A stretch of DNA of 64,000 bases from Lachnospiraceae bacterium (GTDB taxonomy: Bacteria; Bacillota; Clostridia; Lachnospirales; Lachnospiraceae): positions 42,788 through 106,787 of the forward strand of contig JAFRGQ010000025.1 in NCBI GenBank assembly GCA_017433725.1, written 5' to 3'. The notes under the pieces were generated by a model, which did no database searches, was not told the DNA's origin, and saw only the letters and a list, made by a program, of their open reading frames with translations. Position 1 is the stretch's first letter. The number at the start of each line of letters is the position of its first letter. This document shows positions 1 through 7,479 of this stretch, in pieces. A program made the position numbers and the translations under genes.

Positions 1-1
1 A

Positions 2-511
2 CGAAGGTTCAAACAGCTGTCCAGCGGTATGAAGAGCCGACTGGCATTTTCCATTGCCTGCCTTGTTGAGCCGGATATACTGATTCTGGATGAGGTACTC
101 AGCGTCGGAGACGGTGCATTCCGCAAGAAGAGCGAGAATAAGATGCGTAATATCCTCGCAAGCGGTGTCACCGCGATTCTGGTGTCACATACTATCGGAC
201 AGGTCAGGGATATGAGCAATAAAGTTCTTTGGCTTGACAAAGGAAAACAGATTTGTTTTTCCGAAGAGGTTGAGCTGGTCTGTGATGCTTACGAGGAATT
301 CCTTGCAACGAAGAAGGTCCCGCATTCCTGGGAGGATATAGAGCAGCTTGCAGAGGACTTCACTGTGCGCCAGGAAAAAAAGAGGGCGGAGAAGGCGAAG
401 ACGGAGCAGCAGAAGCTGGTCGAAAAGCTCAGAAAGACCAATGCGAATGTCGCGAAGGCGGCAATCGAGGAGTATCTGAGGGAAGCGGAAGAAGAAGCAG
501 AAACAGAATAG
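2..511 (+). CDS. ABC transporter ATPase, polysaccharide/teichoic acid export type (5' truncated by window edge)
   Basis: The reading frame is open from the first bases, so the gene begins outside the window. Visible in order are the ABC signature (LSSGMKSRL), Walker B (DILILDEVLSVGD) and the switch region with its histidine (AILVSHT). The LDEVLSVGD wording is typical of TagH/Wzt/RfbB-type ATPases, which energise export of lipid-linked polysaccharides or teichoic acids through a two-component membrane channel. The tail after about residue 110 is Lys/Glu-rich and probably coiled-coil rather than a carbohydrate-binding domain. The permease partner would lie upstream. Family assignment is firm; the substrate is unknown. 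Confidence 0.85.
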   Translation, partial: RRFKQLSSGMKSRLAFSIACLVEPDILILDEVLSVGDGAFRKKSENKMRNILASGVTAILVSHTIGQVRDMSNKVLWLDKGKQICFSEEVELVCDAYEEFLATKKVPHSWEDIEQLAEDFTVRQEKKRAEKAKTEQQKLVEKLRKTNANVAKAAIEEYLREAEEEAETE

Positions 512-531
512 AGTAGAAAATAGAAAGCAAC

Positions 532-625
532 GGGGCTGTCACATAGGCATGAAGCCGCAATACTGCTGACATTAAATGTAAATGTCTGCAGTATTGCGGC
601 TTTACCTAATGCGACAGCCTCGTTT
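532..625. terminator. Long hairpin downstream of the ABC ATPase, terminator-like
   Basis: An outer arm (GGGGCTGTCACATA with TGCGACAGCCTCG) encloses a strong inner stem (GCCGCAATACTGC with GCAGTATTGCGGC), followed by GTTTTTATT. It sits 20 bases after the stop codon, so Rho-independent termination is likely. The outer arm resembles that of the hairpin at 57064-57152, so this may also be a dispersed repeat. Confidence 0.7.
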
Positions 626-628
626 TTA

Positions 629-728
629 TTAATCTCTGACGCAGAATTCTCGTGACTTTAGTCGTGAGATGAATGCGCAAAATGAAGCTTATCTCTGACA
701 TGGGATACAAACCTGCGTCAGAGATTAA
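629..728. repeat. Dispersed ~90-100 bp inverted repeat (family R1), variant ends
   Basis: The ends are a perfect 16-base inverted pair (TTAATCTCTGACGCAG and its complement). The core (CTCGTGACTTTAGTC, then GCGCAAAATGAAGC) matches the core of the copies at 6616, 11236, 18071, 50886 and 54222, which have different termini. Confidence 0.65.
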
Positions 729-739
729 AAGCCTCCGGC

Positions 740-812
740 GGATCGCAGCCGCGCATTAAGGAAGGTGCTTCGCACCATGCGCGGCGCGGCAAGAACGCCG
801 AGGCGTTCTTGA
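740..812. repeat. Short palindromic repeat (family R2)
   Basis: Contains the palindrome AAGAACGCCGAGGCGTTCTT at 791-810, preceded by a GC-rich stretch (CTTCGCACCATGCGCGGCG). The same palindrome recurs at 57216-57235 and, shortened, at 21946-21961; the preceding stretch recurs at 28913-28960. Here it lies just past the 3' end of the minus-strand acyltransferase and could act as its terminator. Confidence 0.55.
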
Positions 813-818
813 TAAGTC

Positions 819-1910
819 TCAGTCACACAGACTTGTAAGCTTTCCGACCAGCTTGTTATAGCGGAGCAAGGACTTTATTGCCTCGATAACGATGGAAATG
901 GCGGTGCAGACAATCAGTAATACCAGACATATGAGCGCAAAATGCTTCCATGAATACGTGAAATCAGGAAGATAATATGCACGGATGAAAGTATGAGTTA
1001 GAAATACATTCATGGAGTGTTTTCCGAAAAATCCGAGCACCTTCCTGATGGGAGTGAGCGGCAGAACGAACTCGACGACGAAGAGGATGAAGGCAATCGG
1101 ATACAGTCCCGTGTGATATTCGCGGAATACCGACAGCGGAATGAACCGGTACATTTTATACAGCATAAACAGGATGGGCAGTTCAATGGCGAATTTAATT
1201 AACTTGACCCAGATTTTTCCGCTTCCAAAAGAACACCATCTCTCGAGATACCCGTAATTGGCGAAAATCACGCCGAGTGTAAGCGGTATCAGGAAAGCAT
1301 ATACTGACTGGCTTTCGCTGATGATTTCACTGAAGTCCGTGTGAATGATCCGGATGAATGCGATTTCCAGGAACAGGAACGGCCAAAGATAGTCTTTGAA
1401 CTTATACAGAACGGGGATCATTAAAATGAAGACCGCAGCGGCGCTCATGTACCACCATGTCCCGTTGAGAGTCGGCGTGTGGAATAATTTGGCCAGACCC
1501 AGAAAATCTATAATAATATACATAATACTTTTATAGATATCTTCTTTGCACAGTATCTTGATCAGCCTTCCGTCAACGAGTTGTGTGACAATTGCGCTTG
1601 CAATCCAGACGAACCAGAAGCCTGAAAAGGTGAGGATATATCTCTTTGCGAACCACTTCGATGGATTCGTCTTTGACCGCTGACAGCTGAGGAAGAGACC
1701 GTATCCGGATATGAATGCGAAGAGCGATACGCATATTTTACAGGAAGCCGCCAGATTTACGACTTGCTGCTCGCTAAACGGATCGAAGGATATAATATAT
1801 TTGTCAAAAAGCGAATGAGCTCTGAAGTTATGATGAAGCATCATCATTATGATTGCGATTCCCTTCAGTGCGAGGGAGGCTTCTTTATCGAAAAATGATT
1901 TCTTTGGCAT
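819..1910 (-). CDS. Acyltransferase family 3 integral membrane protein
   Basis: This is an integral membrane protein of about 363 residues with roughly ten hydrophobic segments. It starts with the acyltransferase-3 pattern: charged N-terminus, LKGIAIIMMMLHHNF with the expected histidine pair, then FAFISGYGLFLS. Members such as OafA or WecH-type proteins transfer acetyl or other acyl groups to sugars or surface polymers. I chose the ATG at 1910 because GGAG stands 8 bases upstream; the frame stays open to 2024 but that extension lacks a site and does not resemble the family. Its position beside a polysaccharide exporter ATPase suggests surface polysaccharide modification; this is inference. 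Confidence 0.85.
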   Translation of the reverse strand: MPKKSFFDKEASLALKGIAIIMMMLHHNFRAHSLFDKYIISFDPFSEQQVVNLAASCKICVSLFAFISGYGLFLSCQRSKTNPSKWFAKRYILTFSGFWFVWIASAIVTQLVDGRLIKILCKEDIYKSIMYIIIDFLGLAKLFHTPTLNGTWWYMSAAAVFILMIPVLYKFKDYLWPFLFLEIAFIRIIHTDFSEIISESQSVYAFLIPLTLGVIFANYGYLERWCSFGSGKIWVKLIKFAIELPILFMLYKMYRFIPLSVFREYHTGLYPIAFILFVVEFVLPLTPIRKVLGFFGKHSMNVFLTHTFIRAYYLPDFTYSWKHFALICLVLLIVCTAISIVIEAIKSLLRYNKLVGKLTSLCD

Positions 1911-2095
1911 GAATATGGCTCCGATATGATCAATGAAGGACAAATACTCCCCGCATGGCGCTGATGATTTCGACAGAGATGCGTTCCGAAGCGGGAGAGA
2001 TGTGTTAAGAATAAACGAAAGCAACTATAGAATTATTATAATCGGAGTTCCACAGTATAACAAGTTAAAGCTGAGCAGCACGCTTTTCGGAGAGA

Positions 2096-2124
2096 TTGAC
2101 ACGACATGCCTGTTGACGTAAAAT
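2096..2124 (+). promoter_or_regulatory. Sigma-A-type promoter for the aminotransferase gene
   Basis: TTGACA at 2096-2101 and TAAAAT at 2119-2124 are separated by exactly 17 bases. Transcription would start near 2131, giving a leader of about 165 nt before the ATG at 2297. The leader is GC-rich with possible short stems, but I do not recognise a riboswitch class. Confidence 0.75.
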
Positions 2125-2296
2125 AAAGCTACCATGGGCATACTCTCCGCACTTTCGCCCCGGCGGACCACATCCTGTGTTCGTGGCATAAGCCGCACCA
2201 CAGCATGTCTCCACAGGAGGAAGCAGTAAAGGATTAATGGGAACTCGTATTAGTGCACAGAAATACAAACCGCATGTCCATGGTGAGGAGGATATT

Positions 2297-3601
2297 ATGA
2301 GAAAATACAGAGACATGAGCCGTGAGGAGCTTCTTATTGAGAGAGCCTCACTGGAGAAACAATTTGAGGCCGTCAAAGCCAGAAGACTGAAACTTGACAT
2401 GTCAAGAGGCAAGCCGTCCAGAGCACAGCTTGAACTCTCCAACGGCATGATGAATGTTCTGAATTCCGACGCATATTTTAACGATGAGACCGGAACGGAC
2501 TGCCGCAACTACGGAATCCTTACCGGTATTCCGGAAGCCAAGCGCCTCATGGGACAAATGTCAGAAGTCGACCCTGATTCTATCATTATCTGCGGAAACT
2601 CATCACTCAACGTTATGTTCGATACGATTGCCCACTCATTTTCACACGGCGTATGCGGGAGCAAGCCGTGGGGAAAGGTCGATCATCCGAAGTGGCTGTG
2701 CCCGGTTCCGGGTTATGACAGACATTTTAAAATCACGGAAGCATTCGGATTCGATATGATTAACATTCCGATGACGCCGGACGGCCCGGATATGGATATG
2801 GTAGAAGAGTATGTCAACAATGATTCCTCTGTTAAAGGCATCTGGTGCGTACCGAAGTATTCCAATCCGCAGGGCTACTGCTACTCTGACGAGACAGTCC
2901 GCAGATTTGCCAATCTGAAACCTGCCGCCAAGGGCTTCCGTATCTACTGGGACAACGCTTACTCCATTCATCATCTGTATGAGGAGGAAGAAGACCAGGT
3001 ACAGATTCTTGAGATTTTGGAAGAATGCCGCAAGGCGGGAAATCCGGATATTGTTTACAAGTTCATCTCTACATCCAAGGTAACATTCCCGGGATCCGGT
3101 ATTGCTTCGATTGCTACATCAAAAGCCAATCTTGAAGACATCAAGAAGTATATGTCAGTTCAGACGATCGGTCATGACAAGCTGAACCAGCTGCGTCACG
3201 TCCGTTTCTTCGGAAACTTTGCAAATATGGAAGAGCACATGATGCGCCACGCAGCCATTCTCCGTCCGAAGTTCGAGCTCGTTGAGTCGACGCTGCAGAG
3301 AGAAATCGGCGGTCTGGACATCGGAACGTGGACGTGTCCTAAGGGAGGTTACTTCATCTCCTTCGATTCCCTCGACGGATGTGCAAAGAGAATCGTGGCG
3401 AAGGCTGCAGAAGCCGGAGTACGTCTGACCGAGGCGGGAGCTACATTCCCGTACGGGGTGGATCCGAGGGACAGAAATATTCGTATCGCACCTTCTTATC
3501 CTACAGAGAAAGAACTCAGAAAAGCGACGGAGGTCTTTGTGCTTGCGGTTAAGCTGGTGAGTGTACAGAAGTATCTTTGGGAGAAAGAGAAAGAACAGTA
3601 A
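2297..3601 (+). CDS. PLP-dependent aminotransferase, aspartate aminotransferase subgroup (Aminotran_MocR-like)
   Basis: A 434-residue fold-type I PLP enzyme. The N-terminal section (KLDMSRGKPS...QLELS) and the long NYG motif are typical of the aspartate aminotransferase group described from Corynebacterium AspT, which interconverts aspartate/2-oxoglutarate and oxaloacetate/glutamate. The PLP lysine is expected in FISTSKVTFPGSG. Downstream, RIAPSYP supplies the substrate carboxylate-binding arginine. The ATG at 2297 has a strong GAGGAGG site; an upstream in-frame ATG at 2237 has none. It is transcribed from the promoter at 2096-2124. Exact substrate is inferred. Confidence 0.85.
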   Translation: MRKYRDMSREELLIERASLEKQFEAVKARRLKLDMSRGKPSRAQLELSNGMMNVLNSDAYFNDETGTDCRNYGILTGIPEAKRLMGQMSEVDPDSIIICGNSSLNVMFDTIAHSFSHGVCGSKPWGKVDHPKWLCPVPGYDRHFKITEAFGFDMINIPMTPDGPDMDMVEEYVNNDSSVKGIWCVPKYSNPQGYCYSDETVRRFANLKPAAKGFRIYWDNAYSIHHLYEEEEDQVQILEILEECRKAGNPDIVYKFISTSKVTFPGSGIASIATSKANLEDIKKYMSVQTIGHDKLNQLRHVRFFGNFANMEEHMMRHAAILRPKFELVESTLQREIGGLDIGTWTCPKGGYFISFDSLDGCAKRIVAKAAEAGVRLTEAGATFPYGVDPRDRNIRIAPSYPTEKELRKATEVFVLAVKLVSVQKYLWEKEKEQ

Positions 3602-3661
3602 CGATTTCGACAGCACTTTCATACCGAGAAGAAAAACTGCTTGTAATAAGGGGTAATAAAT

Positions 3662-5713
3662 ATGGATAACGAAAGAAGGGGTTCGATATCCGAAGGTAGC
3701 AAGTGGGGGAAAGACTACTCTTATGAGGATATCATGAGCAAAGATGAGGCATATAAGGCTGTCTATGCCGATGTGCCGGATCAGGGTAAGGCGGACGCCG
3801 ACGATGCTCCCGAAAACGAGATGAACGTGGTCAATGCGGAAGATGCGGCTGATGCAGAGGAAGAGGATACTTCCGAACCTGCAGATGAAGTTGATGAAGC
3901 CGGAGCTGAAGAGGTCGATTCGGAAAATGCAGTTGACGCGGACGAAGCGGATGTTTCTGACCCAGCAGGTGAAATCGAAGATGCCGATGAAGAAAAGGTC
4001 GATCCGGAAGATGCAGCCGATGCGGAGGACACGGATGCTTCCGAACCTGAGGGTGAAGCCGATGATGTTTTCAACGACTGGGTCGAGGATTTTTCTGAGG
4101 AAGTAAACGACGGAGAGCCGGAACTTACCGAGGAACAGGAAAGTTCCGGGGAGCCGGGACTCACAGAAGAATCGGAAACTCCCGAAGAGCCGGTGCAAAC
4201 CGAAGCATCGGAACCTGCCGATGAGTCGGACCAAACCGAAGAGCCCGAACAAACCGAAGAACCGGGAAGCACCGTGGAGCCGGTACCGGGCGGGGAAGAT
4301 CCCGTTCCGATCGATCCGGAGAAGCTGAAAAAGCGGCGCATGCTGATCGGCGGTATAGCCGGTCTCTGTGTCGTCGCACTGATAGCCGGATCCCAGATCC
4401 ATAAGCACTACAAGGAATTCTATACCACTCATTTCTTCAACGGAACCGTTATAAACGGTGAGGACGCTTCCAAAAAAACAGTCGAGGAAGTCAAGGATGA
4501 CATCAAACTGAATGTCTCCCACTATGCTTTGAAAATCAAGGAGCTGGACCGAAACGAAAAAATCACGGCTCAGGATGTAGGATTGGAATACGTGGATGAC
4601 GGAAAAATCGACGAACTCATGGAAGAGCAGGAAGAGGGCAAATGGTTCCTTCATCTCTCGGGCACTACCGAATTTGATGTAAACGCCGGCACTAAATATA
4701 ATGAGGAAAAAGTGACGGCGACCATTGCGGGTCTCGAGTGCTTTAAGGAAGAAAATGTCACGAAGCCTCAGAATGCGACACTCAAAGATGAGAATAATGT
4801 ATTCTCCATTCAGGATGAGGTGGAAGGCAATGAGGTCAATCTTGAAAAATTTACTGCAGCCGTCAAGGAGGCACTTGACAAGGGCAGTACCGGAATCGAC
4901 ATCGTAAAGAATGACTGTTACAACCATCCTACCATATACAGGGACAATGAGACTCTGAAAGCCCGCATGGACAAGTGGAACGAGTATATGAGAGTCAATG
5001 TAACGTATACTTTCGGCGATAATGTCGAGGTCGTGAACGGTGACACAGTGAAGCCTAATGTCGTGGATGACGGGGCTACTGTCGATCTGCCGACAGACTG
5101 GATCCGGTCGCTGGTCTATGGATGGGGACAGAAATATGATACATTCGGCCTTGCCCGGGAGTTCACGACACATTCCGGTGAGACGGTCATGGTCGAAGAG
5201 GGCGGTGACTACGGATGGTGCATCGATAAGGACGTCACGATTGCGGATGTTACGGATGCGGTTCTGACGGGTGCACAGGGCGAACGCCCGGTGACATTCC
5301 TTTACAGCGCGATGGGCTGGGATAACGGAGACCTGACAGGAACTTATGTCGAAGTCAGCATAGGCGAGCAGCATCTCTGGTGTTACAAAGACTATGAGCT
5401 CGTTATGGATACAGATGTTGTCACAGGTCTACCGACAACAGAGAGAGGAACGACGCCCGGAACCTTTGCAGTCGACGCAAAGAAGGAAGACGCAGTACTC
5501 GGTTCACTCGATGTGCAGGGATACGAATCTCCGGTTCATTTCTGGGCTCCTTTCAACGGAGGTCAGGGATTGCACGATGCGCCGTGGAGAGGTGATTTTG
5601 GCGGTGACATCTATCTTGGCAACGGATCTCACGGCTGTGTGAACATTCCGCCGGAGAACATGGAAGCCATTTACAATGCAATAGATATAGGAACCGCGGT
5701 CGTTATATACTGA
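3662..5713 (+). CDS. L,D-transpeptidase (YkuD) with long acidic cytoplasmic N-terminus
   Basis: A 683-residue type II membrane protein. Residues 1-220 are extremely acidic, with about three imperfect ~27-residue Ala/Asp/Glu repeats and then Glu/Thr/Pro-rich sequence. One membrane segment (IGGIAGLCVVALIAG) follows near residues 227-245. A PG_binding_4-like region comes next, and the C-terminus is a YkuD domain with GLHDAPWRG and the catalytic SHGCVN (Cys about 659). Such enzymes form 3-3 crosslinks in peptidoglycan or attach proteins to it. It is followed within 17 bases by a sortase gene, so both are probably one transcript. The acidic cytoplasmic part is unusually long. Confidence 0.9.
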   Translation: MDNERRGSISEGSKWGKDYSYEDIMSKDEAYKAVYADVPDQGKADADDAPENEMNVVNAEDAADAEEEDTSEPADEVDEAGAEEVDSENAVDADEADVSDPAGEIEDADEEKVDPEDAADAEDTDASEPEGEADDVFNDWVEDFSEEVNDGEPELTEEQESSGEPGLTEESETPEEPVQTEASEPADESDQTEEPEQTEEPGSTVEPVPGGEDPVPIDPEKLKKRRMLIGGIAGLCVVALIAGSQIHKHYKEFYTTHFFNGTVINGEDASKKTVEEVKDDIKLNVSHYALKIKELDRNEKITAQDVGLEYVDDGKIDELMEEQEEGKWFLHLSGTTEFDVNAGTKYNEEKVTATIAGLECFKEENVTKPQNATLKDENNVFSIQDEVEGNEVNLEKFTAAVKEALDKGSTGIDIVKNDCYNHPTIYRDNETLKARMDKWNEYMRVNVTYTFGDNVEVVNGDTVKPNVVDDGATVDLPTDWIRSLVYGWGQKYDTFGLAREFTTHSGETVMVEEGGDYGWCIDKDVTIADVTDAVLTGAQGERPVTFLYSAMGWDNGDLTGTYVEVSIGEQHLWCYKDYELVMDTDVVTGLPTTERGTTPGTFAVDAKKEDAVLGSLDVQGYESPVHFWAPFNGGQGLHDAPWRGDFGGDIYLGNGSHGCVNIPPENMEAIYNAIDIGTAVVIY

Positions 5714-5730
5714 TATTTGCTAATACTACC

Positions 5731-6573
5731 ATGAGGGAAACAGAAAACAATACGAAAAGAGGCGGTCTGGGCGTAGTGAGGACGATTGTCCTCATAGCTG
5801 CATTTGCAGTATTGATTTATTCGGGCTATCAGCTTTTTACTATTTTTCACGGCTACGCCGCCGCCGATAATGAATATGAGGATATTCAGAAGGAATTCAC
5901 CAGACCGGTTGCAAAACCGGAGGGTCTGACTCCGACGCCTGAGCCGGAGTCCGGAACGGAAGAGGGGCCGACGCGCCTGATTGAGGACGCCGAACCTCCG
6001 CTCGAAGTCGACTGGGATGAACTCAAAAGTGTAAACCCGGATATTGTCGGATGGATCTATGTGGACGCGCAGAGCGGAATCAGCTACCCGATCTGTCAGA
6101 CAACCGACAATGATTATTATCTTCACCGGACTTTTCGCAAGGAATCATTATTCGCAGGAGCGATATTTGAAGACTTCTGCAACTCTCCGGATTTTTCAGA
6201 CCCTAATACGATCGTCTACGGACACAATATGAAGAGCGGCAGCATGTTCGGTATGCTCAAGAGACTTAAGGAGCAGTCGAGATATGATGAAGCACCTTAT
6301 TTCTGGATCCTGACTCCGAAGGGCAATTACAGATATCATATTTACGCGGCGTTTGATACACCCGTCAACTCAGATGTCTATATGCTCTTCTCAAAGCAGG
6401 GCAAGGAATTCATGGAGTGGGAGCAAAAGATGCAGAACGCATCGGAAGTCTCCAATACCGTGCCGCTTGCCGAAGACGATTTCACAGTGACGCTTTCCAC
6501 ATGCACAAGCGACGAATCTGTCCGGTGTGTGGTTCTCGGAAAGATAGTTTCTACTGCAAGACCCTCAAAGTGA
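5731..6573 (+). CDS. srtB: Class B sortase
   Basis: A 280-residue protein with an N-terminal membrane anchor (VLIAAFAVLIYSGYQLF). The catalytic triad is visible: His165 in VYGHNMKSG, Cys258 in TLSTCTS and Arg265 in ESVRCVVLG. The insertions and the DPNTIVYGHNM wording fit class B, which attaches substrates to peptidoglycan or assembles pili. It follows the L,D-transpeptidase with a 17-base gap and a weak ribosome site, suggesting translational coupling. I found no clear sorting-signal substrate in this window, so its target lies elsewhere. Confidence 0.92.
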   Translation: MRETENNTKRGGLGVVRTIVLIAAFAVLIYSGYQLFTIFHGYAAADNEYEDIQKEFTRPVAKPEGLTPTPEPESGTEEGPTRLIEDAEPPLEVDWDELKSVNPDIVGWIYVDAQSGISYPICQTTDNDYYLHRTFRKESLFAGAIFEDFCNSPDFSDPNTIVYGHNMKSGSMFGMLKRLKEQSRYDEAPYFWILTPKGNYRYHIYAAFDTPVNSDVYMLFSKQGKEFMEWEQKMQNASEVSNTVPLAEDDFTVTLSTCTSDESVRCVVLGKIVSTARPSK

Positions 6574-6593
6574 TACACCTTTGAGGGTTTTTT
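6561..6593 (+). terminator. Rho-independent terminator of the transpeptidase-sortase unit
   Basis: ACCCTCAAAG pairs with CTTTGAGGGT and is followed by a T run. The sortase stop codon (6571-6573) sits in the loop, so the stem overlaps the last codons. Confidence 0.9.
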
Positions 6594-6615
6594 GTGTTAT
6601 AGGAAAATTTGTTTA

Positions 6616-6707
6616 TTCTTCATCGCGCAATACTCGTGACGTGAGTCTATGAAACGCGCGCAAAGTGAAATTCGGCTTCATCATGAGTACAATCTCGCGA
6701 TGAAGAA
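6616..6707. repeat. Dispersed inverted repeat, best copy of family R1
   Basis: A 92-base element with perfect 12-base terminal inverted repeats (TTCTTCATCGCG and CGCGATGAAGAA) and the core GTGACGTGAGTC...ACGCGCGCAAAGTGAAA. It is placed between the sortase terminator and the sirtuin start. Related copies occur at 629, 11236, 18071, 50886 (half) and 54222 (rearranged). Confidence 0.8.
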
Positions 6708-6750
6708 TGAGCTATGGAAAATGGTAACTTCAGTTGAAGGAGGTGCGAAA

Positions 6751-7479
6751 ATGAGTAGAGAAGTAGAGGAACTGCAGAAAATAATTGATTCACATAACAG
6801 AATTGTTTTCTTCGGCGGCGCAGGTGTTTCAACGGAGAGCGGCATCCCGGATTTCCGTTCGCAGGACGGTCTTTACAACATGCAGTATAAGTACCCGCCG
6901 GAACAAATCATCAGCCACACATTCTTCGTGCATGATACGAAGGAATTCTATCGGTTCTACAAGGATAAGATGCTGATTACGGATGTTGAACCGAATGCAG
7001 CACACAAAAAGCTTGCCGAGCTCGAGAAAGCAGGAAAACTTCTGGCAGTCGTCACCCAGAATATCGACGGACTCCACCAGCTTGCCGGAAGCAAAACGAT
7101 TTATGAGCTCCATGGCTCGATTCACAGGAACTATTGTACACGATGCCGCAAGTTTTTCGGACCGGACTATCTGAAAGAGAGTGACGGTATTCCGAAATGC
7201 GACGCCTGCGGCGGCGTTATCAAGCCGGATGTTGTCCTCTATGAGGAAGGTTTGGACAGCGATGTGATTAACGGCGCCGTTCACGCAATATCAAAGGCTG
7301 ACTGCCTGATTATCGGAGGAACTTCTCTGGTTGTATATCCTGCAGCGGGACTGATCGACTATTTTAACGGGGATAAACTTGTCCTGATCAATAAGTCGGC
7401 AACTACGAGGGATTCGATGGCTGATCTGGTGATCAGAGAGCCGATCGGAAAAGTATTTTCACAGATAGAGGTACGTTAA
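6751..7479 (+). CDS. cobB: NAD-dependent protein deacylase, sirtuin family
   Basis: A 242-residue sirtuin. The NAD-binding motif GAGVSTESGIPDFR, the TQNIDGLH motif, the catalytic His in ELHGS and a four-cysteine zinc site (CTRC and CDAC) are all present. It removes acyl groups from lysines using NAD+, releasing nicotinamide and O-acyl-ADP-ribose. The chosen ATG has GAAGGAGGTG 7 bases upstream; the frame stays open into repeat R1, which is not expected to be coding. The stop codon overlaps the start of the next gene (TAATG), so the two are coupled. Confidence 0.93.
   Translation: MSREVEELQKIIDSHNRIVFFGGAGVSTESGIPDFRSQDGLYNMQYKYPPEQIISHTFFVHDTKEFYRFYKDKMLITDVEPNAAHKKLAELEKAGKLLAVVTQNIDGLHQLAGSKTIYELHGSIHRNYCTRCRKFFGPDYLKESDGIPKCDACGGVIKPDVVLYEEGLDSDVINGAVHAISKADCLIIGGTSLVVYPAAGLIDYFNGDKLVLINKSATTRDSMADLVIREPIGKVFSQIEVR

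Noticed and set aside
2131-2296. Riboswitch in the aminotransferase leader
   Set aside because: The leader is long enough but I could not match its pattern to a known class by eye, and no terminator is visible before the start codon.
3155-5374. Long open frame of 739 codons on the minus strand
   Set aside because: It is the complement of the aminotransferase and L,D-transpeptidase genes, has low-complexity Phe/Arg/Ile composition, and has no ribosome site; it arises from the repetitive acidic codons of the real gene.
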